Source: UBA11986 sp031402435 (GTDB taxonomy: Bacteria > Bacteroidota > Ignavibacteria > UBA10030 > UBA6906). Taken from it: 64,000 nt of DNA. The stretch spans positions 1-64,000 of the forward strand of contig JANNSJ010000038.1 of the NCBI GenBank assembly GCA_031402435.1, in the 5' to 3' direction. The position numbers were made by a program, and so were the translations under genes. Under the pieces are notes generated by a model. That model had not been told where the DNA came from. It made no database searches and was given only the letters and a program-made list of their open reading frames with translations. The stretch's first letter is position 1, and the number at the start of each line of letters is the position of its first letter. This document shows positions 16,235-25,764 of the stretch, in pieces.

Positions 16235-18451
16235 ATGAAATCTGGCACCATGATCGTACAACAGGGTATTGCCATCGCACGTATTCTCGTGATGGTACTC
16301 TTTATCGGAGGCTTCTGCCTCATAACAAATACGGCGGGCGACCGGCGCGCATATTTCAATAGCGCGATTCCACTTACAATTCAACTCAACTCATCGGTTC
16401 CATCAACGTACGTTCCACCGATCCAGGCCTCAATACAAAGCTGGAATAATCTGCCGAGTTCATATTGGATGTTTGCCCTCGGCGCCAACACTTCGGCATC
16501 AAGCGTGGCACAAGACGGCGTTAACCTGCTGTTCTTCGATATCGCGGGTAATAATTTTCCTCCTCCGACAAGTGTCATCGCATTTTCGTCGACGTTCAGT
16601 TCAAGTGCGGGGGGATACCACGCGACAGAATCTGATTTGATCTGGAACGCGCGTGATTTTCCGCCAAGCCCTACCGGCGCCCCGGGACAGCAAGACCTGG
16701 AGAGTGTGGTGACGCATGAGTTCGGACATCATCTCGGGCTTGATCATACCGGGTTGCCCGGCGGCGCGAACTCCGGCTGCGGCCCGCAGGTACAGCCCGC
16801 AACAATGTGGTGGTCATCGTCGAATGGTGATACGACCAAACGCTCACTCCACGCGGAGGACGTTATGGGAGTCAGCGTTCTCTATCCGACATGGAGACTG
16901 CAGGGTGTGGTGACGAGTAACAGTGCGCCTGTTGCCACATTTCCAGTGTGGTTCAAAGGGTCCAAAGCCTCCACGGTAGGTCCGGTGGAAAACCCCATCG
17001 GTTCAAGGTTCAATCGAAGCGGATATTTGCTTGACTCGCTCTATACCGACATCAACGGTCAGTATTCATCAGTCGCAATTGATCAGTCCTTTGATATCAT
17101 TGCCGACGGCTTCGGCTTTGAGAGAGACTCCACACATGTCCAATTCAGCCCTCCAGGTGGCATCGGACAGACAGAGATCATTACAAAGAACTTCCAACTG
17201 CAACAAACGCCCGCGGCCAACCTGACCGGCGTCGTTCGTGATGCTGGTACACTCGCGCCAATTGTCACCCGTGTGGAGATTTATGGATTTGGAGATCCGA
17301 ATGGCATGACCGCCGCTCTCACGACCGGGGCCGATGGTTCGTTTTCCATTTCGCTTCCTTCAAAAGAATACTATCGCATCGTGGTGATTCCGCCACCACC
17401 ATATATTGATAAAGTCGAAATAGCCAGCACCTATCTTCCAACATCGGGCACTCCGGTGAATGTCAACATCCCGCGAGCACAGGTTCTGATCGTGGATGAT
17501 GACGGCGGGGCGACGTTCCAAACGACCTACCAGAGTTCGGTCGATCGCTTGAACTACACACGGCGAACGTTCAGCGTTGCAGATAGCGCAACAACGCCCG
17601 CGAACGTCCTTGCGGCATTCCCTCAGAAGCCCGTGTTGCTCTGGTTCACCGGCAACGACAGCACGAACGCACTCACACTCGCCGAACGGCTTGCAATTGT
17701 GAACCATCTCTCCGGAGGTGGAAGAGTAATCATCACAGGACAGAACATCGCGCAGTTTTCGTCCGCCTCTGACACGCTCCTCGCACGTTATCTCGGCATT
17801 CGGTACAACGGCAACAGTACCGCCATCTCCGTGAGAGGCTTTACGGGCGACATCATCGGGAATGGGGTCAACTATCTTTTTGTCGGTGGACCCAATCCCC
17901 AGACCTCCAAGGATATTCTCTCTCTTGTTGCGGGAAGCGTCGGTACACCGACACCAACTCTATATTATTTGACTGGAAGTGATACAACAAACTTCGCTGG
18001 AGTTCGTGTGGCAGGGCCCGGCGGATGGGCCGCAACATTCTTCGGCGTCGGTCTTGAAGGCATCGCACCCGCGAGACAGGATACATTCATCGTCAGGAGC
18101 CTTCGGTACTTCAACCAGATCTCGACAGGTGTCAGGCAGGGAACCGCTACCACGTTACCGGACAAGTTCGAGTTGGAACAGAACTATCCGAACCCGTTTA
18201 ACCCGAGCACTGAGATCCGATACGCACTCCCGGCCCAGAGTGATGTCCGGTTGATGATTTTCGATGTCATTGGACGTGAGGTGACAAGCCTGGTCAATGG
18301 TGTGGAGTCGGCAGGGTTCCACCAGATCACATGGAATGGTCTGAGTAATGAAGGAAAACCCGTCGCTAGTGGTGTCTATCTCTACAAACTCGAAGCTGCC
18401 TCCGGAACGAGGCTCTTTACCGACACAAAGAAACTCATCCTGCTACGCTAG
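16235..18451 (+). CDS. Secreted matrixin-type metalloprotease with T9SS sorting domain
   Basis: The 738-residue protein has a signal peptide (IAIARILVMVLFIGGFCLI) and a catalytic domain over about residues 30-230. The zinc site is HEFGHHLGLDH, preceded by DLESVVT, and matches HExxHxxGxxH of metzincins. MWWSSSNGDTTKRSLHAEDVMG could provide the Met-turn region. Residues about 230-400 look like carboxypeptidase-regulatory or Ig-like repeats, followed by VLIVDDDGGATFQTTYQSS, a domain seen in other secreted proteins. The end is a sorting domain (FELEQNYPNPFNPST to KKLILLR). ATG 16235 follows AAAGGAA. Confidence 0.88.
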   Translation: MKSGTMIVQQGIAIARILVMVLFIGGFCLITNTAGDRRAYFNSAIPLTIQLNSSVPSTYVPPIQASIQSWNNLPSSYWMFALGANTSASSVAQDGVNLLFFDIAGNNFPPPTSVIAFSSTFSSSAGGYHATESDLIWNARDFPPSPTGAPGQQDLESVVTHEFGHHLGLDHTGLPGGANSGCGPQVQPATMWWSSSNGDTTKRSLHAEDVMGVSVLYPTWRLQGVVTSNSAPVATFPVWFKGSKASTVGPVENPIGSRFNRSGYLLDSLYTDINGQYSSVAIDQSFDIIADGFGFERDSTHVQFSPPGGIGQTEIITKNFQLQQTPAANLTGVVRDAGTLAPIVTRVEIYGFGDPNGMTAALTTGADGSFSISLPSKEYYRIVVIPPPPYIDKVEIASTYLPTSGTPVNVNIPRAQVLIVDDDGGATFQTTYQSSVDRLNYTRRTFSVADSATTPANVLAAFPQKPVLLWFTGNDSTNALTLAERLAIVNHLSGGGRVIITGQNIAQFSSASDTLLARYLGIRYNGNSTAISVRGFTGDIIGNGVNYLFVGGPNPQTSKDILSLVAGSVGTPTPTLYYLTGSDTTNFAGVRVAGPGGWAATFFGVGLEGIAPARQDTFIVRSLRYFNQISTGVRQGTATTLPDKFELEQNYPNPFNPSTEIRYALPAQSDVRLMIFDVIGREVTSLVNGVESAGFHQITWNGLSNEGKPVASGVYLYKLEAASGTRLFTDTKKLILLR

Positions 18452-18481
18452 TAGTGTTGTTTCTGAAGTGTGAGAATAGTA

Positions 18482-18505
18482 ATGGGAGGAGAACGTTCCT
18501 CCCAT
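18482..18505 (+). terminator. Hairpin downstream of the metalloprotease gene
   Basis: ATGGGAGGA (18482-18490) pairs perfectly with TCCTCCCAT (18497-18505) across a six-base loop. It lies 31 bases after the protease stop. There is no long T run, so it may be a weak terminator or a 3' stabilising hairpin. Confidence 0.5.
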
Positions 18506-18612
18506 CGCTATTTATGCTCCCCTCTTCTTGCGACTCTCGTTGAAAATGGTTACATACACAACACCCTATCCCTGCATCAATCAACGAAGGTCCTAAACAC
18601 AGCGAGGCGTAC

Positions 18613-21528
18613 ATGAAATCATTCCTACGATCACTCATTCTGATCGTGTTGATGACTGATGTGGTAATCAGTCAGGTTGCACAGGGTCCGGCAAGCGGAT
18701 CCATTCCAAGCGGCGTTACCATTAGCACGAACAGTTTCGAACCAGGCGATGGAAGCTATGGCGGTCCACTTGCCAAACGGACTCACAACAAGATTCCTGT
18801 GTATGCACTTCCGATGCCCGCGAACATGCCTCCGCCCACTGGACCGGAAGGCTCAAACTACAAGTCGTATCGCCCTCAGGATACCCCGGACGTATTTCCT
18901 CCCATTCCTCTTGCAGGCTTCGGTGGAATCCCACAGACGAATTCCATCCCCCCCGATCCGCATATGGCCGTTGGTCCGAACCACGTTATCACTGTCGTCA
19001 ATACATCCTTCCGGATCTCGGATAAAGTAGGCAATACTCTGAAGACCATCAGTGCAGATGGCTGGTTCAACAGCGCATTGCCGGGCCCGGGAGCTTTCGA
19101 CCCGAAGGTCCAGTATGATCATTTTGCCAACCGGTGGGTTATGGTGTGGCTGAACCAAAACGGAGCAACACAAACATCGTACTTCCTCGTTTCTGTTTCA
19201 GACGATTCCGACCCGATTGGTACCTGGTACAACTGGGCCATTCCTTCGAACGTCAACGGCAGTACACAAACCGGCACCTGGACAGACTACCAGGGATTTG
19301 GATTCGACAACCAGGCACTCTATCTGACCGGCAATACGTTTGGTTTTGTCAGCGGATATTTTGGCGTGAAGGTCCGTATCATGGCCAAAGCGCAGTTCTA
19401 TGCAAACAACGCCGGACCGATCACCTGGACGGACTTCTGGAATCTGACCGATCTGAATGGAAATGATGTGTTCGGGACCAGACCCGCCATTGTATATACA
19501 CTCCCGAACGTGTATTACCTCGTCGGCAAACCGAACTTCACGGGCGGTACGTACTTCGCTGTCTATCGTATCAGCAATCCAATTACATCACCGACTATTT
19601 CCTGTGTACACGTACCGGTCACTGCGTGGCAGAATGCCCCAAACGGCGGCCAACTCGGTGGCGGATCCATCTCGATTGAAGGCGGAAGCTCGTACATTCG
19701 CCACGAGCCGATTTATCGCGACAGTTCAATCTGGATTGCCCACGCAATCAACAACAGCGGCTATTCAAGTGTACGGTATGTACGGATTAATACGATCACC
19801 AACCTTGCGACAGAGGACGTCGCCCTCGGTGCATTCGGGTATTGGCATTTCTATCCTGCGTTGTGTGTTGATAAGGATAAGAACCTTGCGATTACATTCA
19901 GCAGGAGTGGAGACACAGAATACATCGGAGCGTATTTTGCTTGGAGATTGAATGCTGACCCTCCGGGACTTCAGGATGCGGTCACATTGCAACCCGGCAG
20001 GGCAAACTATGTAAAGGACTTCGGCGGCGGGCGTAACCGCTGGGGAGACTATATGGGCATCGGTCTTGATCCTTCCGATGGGAACAATTTCTGGATGCAC
20101 ACGGAGTATGCAGAGAGTCCGGCCAATACATGGGCAGTATGGACAAGCAGTATGCGTCTTGTGCCATACACGGGTGCTCGCTATGCGTCAAGTGCGAACA
20201 ACGTCAATTTTGGCAACGTTGAAGCAGGCGCCACCAGTGACACCGCCTTCATCAGTGTCTATAACATTGGATCGACGCCGTTGAACATCGCTTCCATCAC
20301 AAGATCGCAGTCGACATATTCATTGGTGAACCTCCCTACGTTCCCGGCAAACATTCCAACGTTCGATTCTCTGAGATTCAAAGTGGTGTTCAGGCCCACG
20401 ACTCACGGCATCGTGAATGATTCCATCACGATTGCAAGTAACGATGGCACGAACCCCACAGCAAAGATTGCTGTGCGCGGCAAAGGCATCGTCATCGGTC
20501 GAACGCAGCCGGGCCCCATCTACGCAACTTCGGCAATATTGGGAGCAACGCCGAGTCAGCTCTTTACAGTAAATCCCGCAACAGGTGTTGCGACGCTGGT
20601 TGGACCTACCGGAGTATCTGAAATCGATGGCCTGGCAATTCATCCAACAACCAGAGAGCTGTACGGAATTTTCAGCAATTCCTCCGGCTCAACTCTCTAT
20701 CGCGTGAGCCGGCAATACGGCGATGCGCTACTCACGCGTAATATCGGTGTCCCGAACCTGCGCGCCATTACGTTCAGTCTCACAGGCGATACGCTCTATG
20801 GTGGAACCACCAACGGGCGGCTGTATCGCATCAACCCTGCAACTGGCGACACCACATACATAGGGACGGCGACCAACAAGATCTATTCAGGTTTTGCCAT
20901 CAGCCCTACCTCAAACAAACTCTGGGCGTCTGTTCGCCCGCCGCTTGTTGGCCGCGACAGCATATTCATTGTGAACAGAACTACAGGAACAGCAACAGCC
21001 GCCGGTCGGACCGGTCTCAGTATCATCACGCCGTACATTGCCTTCAACAACCAGGGAAAGCTGTTTGCCCTCATTGGCAGCGGGGCTCAGACGAACACGC
21101 TTTACTCGCTGGATACGTTGACGGCTGCAGGGACGCTGATCGGATCCACCGGTGTTTCCGGACTTCTTGCCATTGCCATGAGAACCGATTCTTCAGGCAC
21201 CGTCGATGTTGCAGAGGGAACTCCATCGGGCGTTCCGTCGACGTTTGAGTTACGTCAAAACTATCCAAATCCATTCAACCCGGTAACCCAGATCCAATAT
21301 GGATTACCGGCACAAAGTCGCGTGACCATCACCATCTACAATATCATGGGCCAGGAAGTGGCCCGCCTCTTCGATGGTGTTCAGTCTGCCGGATACCATG
21401 AGGTGCTGTGGAATGGCACGGGCACAAAGGGTGAGGCAATTGCCAGCGGCATGTATCTTTACAAGCTCGAAGCAACTGGCGGCAACAATAGCTTCACTGA
21501 AACAAGGAAGATGTTGCTACTCAAGTAG
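18613..21528 (+). CDS. Large secreted repeat protein with choice-of-anchor D and T9SS domains
   Basis: The 971-residue protein has a signal peptide. Residues about 90-520 form a large beta-rich region (PPDPHMAVGPNHVITVVNTS early, YANNAGPITWTDFW centrally) that resembles exported beta-propeller-like proteins. Residues about 525-625 read as a choice-of-anchor D Ig-like domain (NFGNVEAGATSDTAF.. and ..IASNDGTNP). Residues about 640-860 hold DUF4394-like repeats (LFTVNPATGVATLVG, LYRINPATGDTTYIG). The C-terminus is a sorting domain with LRQNYPNPFNPVTQ. No catalytic motif is visible. A perfect GC-rich terminator follows. Confidence 0.82.
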   Translation: MKSFLRSLILIVLMTDVVISQVAQGPASGSIPSGVTISTNSFEPGDGSYGGPLAKRTHNKIPVYALPMPANMPPPTGPEGSNYKSYRPQDTPDVFPPIPLAGFGGIPQTNSIPPDPHMAVGPNHVITVVNTSFRISDKVGNTLKTISADGWFNSALPGPGAFDPKVQYDHFANRWVMVWLNQNGATQTSYFLVSVSDDSDPIGTWYNWAIPSNVNGSTQTGTWTDYQGFGFDNQALYLTGNTFGFVSGYFGVKVRIMAKAQFYANNAGPITWTDFWNLTDLNGNDVFGTRPAIVYTLPNVYYLVGKPNFTGGTYFAVYRISNPITSPTISCVHVPVTAWQNAPNGGQLGGGSISIEGGSSYIRHEPIYRDSSIWIAHAINNSGYSSVRYVRINTITNLATEDVALGAFGYWHFYPALCVDKDKNLAITFSRSGDTEYIGAYFAWRLNADPPGLQDAVTLQPGRANYVKDFGGGRNRWGDYMGIGLDPSDGNNFWMHTEYAESPANTWAVWTSSMRLVPYTGARYASSANNVNFGNVEAGATSDTAFISVYNIGSTPLNIASITRSQSTYSLVNLPTFPANIPTFDSLRFKVVFRPTTHGIVNDSITIASNDGTNPTAKIAVRGKGIVIGRTQPGPIYATSAILGATPSQLFTVNPATGVATLVGPTGVSEIDGLAIHPTTRELYGIFSNSSGSTLYRVSRQYGDALLTRNIGVPNLRAITFSLTGDTLYGGTTNGRLYRINPATGDTTYIGTATNKIYSGFAISPTSNKLWASVRPPLVGRDSIFIVNRTTGTATAAGRTGLSIITPYIAFNNQGKLFALIGSGAQTNTLYSLDTLTAAGTLIGSTGVSGLLAIAMRTDSSGTVDVAEGTPSGVPSTFELRQNYPNPFNPVTQIQYGLPAQSRVTITIYNIMGQEVARLFDGVQSAGYHEVLWNGTGTKGEAIASGMYLYKLEATGGNNSFTETRKMLLLK

Positions 21529-21564
21529 GTTGGGTTTCTTTAAGGTCAGGATGACTTCTAAAAC

Positions 21565-21593
21565 AACAGGGCGAGCTTCGGCTCGCCCTGTTT
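21565..21593. terminator. Strong terminator with TTCG tetraloop
   Basis: AACAGGGCGAGC (21565-21576) and GCTCGCCCTGTT (21581-21592) form a perfect 12-bp stem closed by a TTCG loop and followed by T residues. It lies 36 bases after the secreted protein gene. The converging mlaD gene ends at 21625, so it can serve both strands. Confidence 0.85.
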
Positions 21594-21624
21594 GCATTTC
21601 GGAAAGAAAACGTGCGAATGGGCA

Positions 21625-22581
21625 TCAGAACACGCTCACCTTTACATAGCGTCCCGGATTCTGTTTGAAATCCATCAACAATGAATCAAGAGAGATGATG
21701 CTGTGATCAAGATGTTGGTAGAACTCATCGTCACGGGCAAATCGTCCAATGCTGCTGTTCGGACTGTTCAAGTGTGCGAAGAGAGAATCAGCGCGGCGCA
21801 TGGCGGCACTGAGTGTGTTGTAGAACGATTCGTCCATCATGAGCTTGCCGAGGGTTCCCTTTCCGGCTTTGAGCGAACCGGAAACGTCTGAGAGGTTTGA
21901 GATGAGAGAAGAAGCGTGTTCCGCCATTTGGCGATCATTGATGAGGCGTGACGCGAGACCGTCTCCATGTGTAAGCTTCTTTGTCATCGTTTCAACGTTG
22001 GCCGCTGTTTTCAGAAGCTTGTCATTTAATTCGTTCGATATGATGAGCTTCCCGATTGTCCCCTCCCCGTTGTTGATCTTGTTGGAAATGTCCTGAATAG
22101 TGGTCATGGTCTTGAGCGCGGAGGCGGTAAGCTCCTCAAGACCCGGTTCCGCAACAACCGCGAGATAGTCACCATCCTGCAACAGTTGTTCGGAGCGCCC
22201 CAACGTGATATCAACATACTTGTCGCCAAGAACTCCCAATGACCTGACAATCGCTTTGGAATCTTTTGTGATGAGATGAAAGTACTCCTGCACAATATCC
22301 ATCGTGACGACCACGCCGGATGTGTCATTCCGCTCTGCAAAATCCATGCTCTGCACAACTCCGATCTTCTTTCCTGAGATCGCTACCATATTGCCTTCCG
22401 AAAGGCCCCTGATGTCAGAGAGAAACAGGAAAGCCGTATCGTGCCGCGAGAGCAAGCTTGTGTTCTTCCCGATGATAAGTCCGAGAGCCGCCGCGAGAAG
22501 AAGTCCACCGATGAACAATATTCCGGTTCGAAGGTTTCGCCAGCCTATCCCGCCTGTTGCCGATGTATCAACGTTTGCCAT
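21625..22581 (-). CDS. mlaD: MCE-family substrate-binding protein of an Mla lipid transporter
   Basis: The 318-residue protein has one N-terminal membrane anchor (ILFIGGLLLAAALGLIIG) and then an MCE domain (FLSDIRGLSEGNMVAISGKKIG, about residues 50-130), which in MlaD forms a periplasmic ring that passes phospholipid. The second half (about 150-318) is helical with GEGTIGKL and GKGTLGKLMMDESFY repeats, typical of longer MlaD proteins. It is the last gene of a three-gene minus-strand operon, 82 bases after mlaF. The system moves lipid between inner and outer membrane. Confidence 0.9.
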   Translation of the reverse strand: MANVDTSATGGIGWRNLRTGILFIGGLLLAAALGLIIGKNTSLLSRHDTAFLFLSDIRGLSEGNMVAISGKKIGVVQSMDFAERNDTSGVVVTMDIVQEYFHLITKDSKAIVRSLGVLGDKYVDITLGRSEQLLQDGDYLAVVAEPGLEELTASALKTMTTIQDISNKINNGEGTIGKLIISNELNDKLLKTAANVETMTKKLTHGDGLASRLINDRQMAEHASSLISNLSDVSGSLKAGKGTLGKLMMDESFYNTLSAAMRRADSLFAHLNSPNSSIGRFARDDEFYQHLDHSIISLDSLLMDFKQNPGRYVKVSVF

Positions 22582-22663
22582 AACAATAGTCTATAAGTCG
22601 TGAGTCTTTTGAGTCAAAAAAGCATGTGTGTGGAGTTTCGAGACATGAAATATGCAAGACGAA

Positions 22664-23395
22664 TCATAGTTCTTCTGGATCCGCGAGGAACGATTGTACG
22701 AACGGATGATCGTATTCTTTCATCTTTTCCGGGGTATCTTGAAAAATCAATTTCCCCTGGTACAACACCAGGACACTGTCTGCAACGCTAAACACGTCGC
22801 TGATAATATGTGTGACCATGACAGCGCCCAATTTTTTTTCCTGCTTCAATTGTTTGATAACGTCAAGGATCTTCTTCGAGCTGACGGGGTCGAGTCCGGC
22901 TGTCGGTTCATCAAACAGGATCATCTTCGGTTCAAAGATCAAAGCGCGCCCGATGGCAACGCGTTTCCGCATGCCGCCTGATAGACTATCGGGCAACTGG
23001 TGCGCGTGTGCCTCGAGTCCGGCAAACTTCAGTTGCTCCTGTACCCTCCGTACAACCTCATCTGCCGGTAGATTCAAATTCTCTCGCAGAAAAAATCCCA
23101 TATTCTCGCCGACGGACATCGAATCAAAGAGGGCATTTCCCTGAAACACAATCCCCATCTTTCTACGGATGGGAAAAAGTTGTTCTTCGGAGAACCCGCT
23201 GATATCCACATCATCAACAAACACCTGCCCGGACGTCGGCTGGATCAGCCCGAGCATCAGTTTGATGATGGTGCTCTTACCCGATCCCGACGGGCCGAGA
23301 ATCGCCGTTATGTTTCCGTCGGGAATTTGCATGGAGATTCCCTTGAGAATCTCGCGTCCCGAGAACGACAGGTGAACATCCTTGAATTCGATCAT
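22664..23395 (-). CDS. mlaF: ATPase of the Mla lipid ABC transporter
   Basis: The 243-residue ABC ATPase has Walker A GPSGSGKSTIIKLML, the Q loop, signature LSGGMRKRVAIGRAL, Walker B MILFDEPTAGLDP and the H-loop VMVTHI. The wording of the signature region (SLSGGMRKRVAIGRAL) and the neighbouring permease identify it as MlaF rather than a generic importer ATPase. It is 6 bases downstream of mlaE and 82 bases upstream of mlaD, all on the minus strand. Confidence 0.92.
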   Translation of the reverse strand: MIEFKDVHLSFSGREILKGISMQIPDGNITAILGPSGSGKSTIIKLMLGLIQPTSGQVFVDDVDISGFSEEQLFPIRRKMGIVFQGNALFDSMSVGENMGFFLRENLNLPADEVVRRVQEQLKFAGLEAHAHQLPDSLSGGMRKRVAIGRALIFEPKMILFDEPTAGLDPVSSKKILDVIKQLKQEKKLGAVMVTHIISDVFSVADSVLVLYQGKLIFQDTPEKMKEYDHPFVQSFLADPEEL

Positions 23396-23401
23396 GCACG
23401 A

Positions 23402-24142
23402 CTAAAAGTTCATATTCTCAAGCACCAGCTTGGAGATGTAGAAATTTGCCACCAGCACAAGGCCGGACGAGACCACAATGCCCTTGATGGTGGATCGACC
23501 AACGCCAGCAGTTCCACCTGCGGCCGAGAACCCGTTGAAGCAACTCACGAGCGTAATGATAACGGCAAACGCAAACGGCTTCACTGCGCCAACAACAAAG
23601 TCCTTTACGAGGAGTTGATTCAGGGCCGAGTTCCAGTAGAAGCCGGGGTCAATGTGATGATAAATCTGGGCAACAACGCCACCGCCAACCAGTCCAACGA
23701 AATTACTGAGCGCAGTCAGGGGGAAGAACATGATGAGTGCTGAAAACAACCGTGGCATAACGAGTCGGGCAATTGGATCCGTACCGAACGCGCGCAGGGC
23801 ATCGATCTGTTCGGAGATTTGCATGGCGCCAAGTTCAGCACCGTTGCGGGCGCCGACGCGCGCTGAAAGCATCAGGCCTGTGACAATCGGGCCCATCTCA
23901 CGAATGACGGAGAGCGCCGTCGTTCGCCCTGTGAGAAGCTTCGCGCCGAATCCTTCAAGCTGGTTGCCGACTTCCACAGTCAGCAGACATCCGATCGCGA
24001 GAGAACTGACGAAGACAATCGGTACTGACTCCGTACCGCTGATATACATCTGGTCAAGAATTTCCTTCCAATAGCGGCGGGTGAATCGAAAGCTCTTGAT
24101 CGTGCGGAGCGAGAACCGGAAGAACTCCTGCATCGTCTGCAC
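23402..24142 (-). CDS. mlaE: Permease of the Mla lipid ABC transporter
   Basis: The 246-residue permease belongs to the MlaE/YrbE family, with about five membrane segments and the conserved SARVGARNGAELGAMQISEQIDALRA cytoplasmic-helix region and AFGTDP. The listed frame starts at ATG 24142, but the same frame is open upstream and coding-like (LWHWTGDYAESINKRLKEF). A perfect AGGAGG (24219-24224 on the complement) lies 7 bases before an in-frame ATC at 24211, and a TATCTT -10-like box is at 24239-24244. The true start may therefore be a non-standard ATC at 24211, a CTG at 24205 or a GTG at 24151. It heads the mlaEFD operon. Confidence 0.9.
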   Translation of the reverse strand: MQTMQEFFRFSLRTIKSFRFTRRYWKEILDQMYISGTESVPIVFVSSLAIGCLLTVEVGNQLEGFGAKLLTGRTTALSVIREMGPIVTGLMLSARVGARNGAELGAMQISEQIDALRAFGTDPIARLVMPRLFSALIMFFPLTALSNFVGLVGGGVVAQIYHHIDPGFYWNSALNQLLVKDFVVGAVKPFAFAVIITLVSCFNGFSAAGGTAGVGRSTIKGIVVSSGLVLVANFYISKLVLENMNF

Positions 24143-24224
24143 GAATTCTTTCAGCCGCTTGTTGATGCTCTCGGCGTAGTCGCCTGTCCAATGCCACAGC
24201 TTCAGAACGATGGTAAAACCTCCT

Positions 24225-24623
24225 GAATGATTGTTATTAAGATAATGAAAATAGGTATTTCAGGGTAGTGCTGCCATACACCTCGAACAGAGACAAGATT
24301 CCCCCTTCACTGACACCCAGACACACCCATCAAAGAACGAAAGGATACTTCCATACAACGTGGTGAGGACCTACTGAAAGAGAAATAGACCAAAGGAACG
24401 AAAGAGGGACAAATTCTCAACCGTGCAAGCATACACCACTTGGATATTGTCTCAGTTTGGTCACTTGAGAGAACCCCGTAAACAGTGTCTGCGTTTGATC
24501 AAGGATATGGATCAATTCTCGCGGGGGCATTCACGCCCTTTTCAAAATCAGGGCACTGCCACCACTTGCCTTTGCAATCCTGATTCGATAGCTTAACGAA
24601 GCGTCAGCACAATCCAAGTCGCA
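24225..24623. promoter_or_regulatory. Divergent intergenic region with a candidate operator
   Basis: About 400 bases separate mlaE from the Rieske oxygenase gene. The left part holds the TATCTT box that would serve mlaE. TTGATC (24495-24500) and GATCAA (24510-24515) form a perfect inverted repeat with nine bases between, about 110 bases before the oxygenase start; it could be an operator. I see no gene in the rest. Confidence 0.3.
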
Positions 24624-25727
24624 ATGGTGATCACAACCGCAATGCCTGAAATAGCCGAGGAAGATCTCCGGATCCTTCCGCTCGAACGGGCCGAGACAAT
24701 CCCCGCAAGTTGGTGTACCGATCCACGTTTTCATGAATTGGACAAAGAGGCGATCTTTGCCAAAACCTGGCAGGGCATTGGCCACATCTCGCGATTGCAA
24801 AACACCGGCGACCAGATTATCGCAACGGCGGCCGAGAATCCCATCATCGTAGTAAGGGGAGATGACAACCAGCTCCTTGCGTTTTACAATGTGTGCCGCC
24901 ATCGCGGCGGGCCGCTTGCGATGGAGGATTGCAATGCGCGCGTGTTGCAATGCAAGTACCACGGCTGGACGTACCGTCTCGACGGAACACTCCGGGGCAC
25001 ACCCCGATTCGACCGGACTGAACTCTTCGACAGGAATGATTTTGGACTGGTTCCTGTGAACCTTGATACATGGGGAGGCCTTGTGTTTGTTCGATTGACG
25101 GGCGATGGCCTGCCTGTCAGTTCATTCTTCAATGGCATCAAAGAACGAATCGCACCGATTTCCATCGTCGGCAAGAAATTCTACCGTCGCCTCACGTATA
25201 ACGTCGCGTGCAACTGGAAAGTGTACGTGGACAACTACCTTGAAGGCTACCACCTCCCGTATGTTCACCCGGAGCTTTGCAACCTTCTCGACTACAGTAA
25301 CTACGTCACAGAGACATTCGATTGGCATTCGCTCCAGCACAGTCCAATACAGAAAAAGGATAACCTGTACGGCTCAAACGATGATCCGGCATTTTACTAT
25401 TTCGTCTGGCCGAACTTCATGCTGAATATTCTTCCGAGCCGGCTTCAGACAAACCTTGTGTTGCCAACAGCCCACAACCGTTGCGCCATCATCTTCGACT
25501 ATTACTACGATGACATCAGTTCAGAAAAGGCTCTCGCCATCGCCGAGGAAGACATCAAGTATAGCGACAGCATCCAGCAGGAGGATGCGGAAATTTGTGA
25601 GCATGTTCAGAAGGGATTGGAATCACGAGCCTACAACAAGGGACGTTTTTCGCCTGAGTGTGAGAACGGCGTGCATCATTTCCAGTCGTTGCTGAAGAAA
25701 GCCTATCGGGAAGCTCTGGGAAAGTAG
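24624..25727 (+). CDS. Rieske non-heme iron oxygenase, alpha subunit
   Basis: The 367-residue protein has an N-terminal Rieske domain with the [2Fe-2S] ligands in CRHRG and CKYHGW, spaced as CxH-x17-CxxH. The C-terminal SRPBCC-like catalytic domain has DNYLEGYHLPYVHP, which supplies the bridging acidic residue and two mononuclear-iron histidines. It resembles the family of ring-hydroxylating and quaternary-amine (choline- or carnitine-type) oxygenases, but the substrate cannot be read from the sequence. No reductase gene is adjacent. An internal ATG at 24642 is an alternative start. Confidence 0.85.
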   Translation: MVITTAMPEIAEEDLRILPLERAETIPASWCTDPRFHELDKEAIFAKTWQGIGHISRLQNTGDQIIATAAENPIIVVRGDDNQLLAFYNVCRHRGGPLAMEDCNARVLQCKYHGWTYRLDGTLRGTPRFDRTELFDRNDFGLVPVNLDTWGGLVFVRLTGDGLPVSSFFNGIKERIAPISIVGKKFYRRLTYNVACNWKVYVDNYLEGYHLPYVHPELCNLLDYSNYVTETFDWHSLQHSPIQKKDNLYGSNDDPAFYYFVWPNFMLNILPSRLQTNLVLPTAHNRCAIIFDYYYDDISSEKALAIAEEDIKYSDSIQQEDAEICEHVQKGLESRAYNKGRFSPECENGVHHFQSLLKKAYREALGK

Positions 25728-25764
25728 AGCGGATCTTTATTCCACTATTGTTCTTTATAATTGC

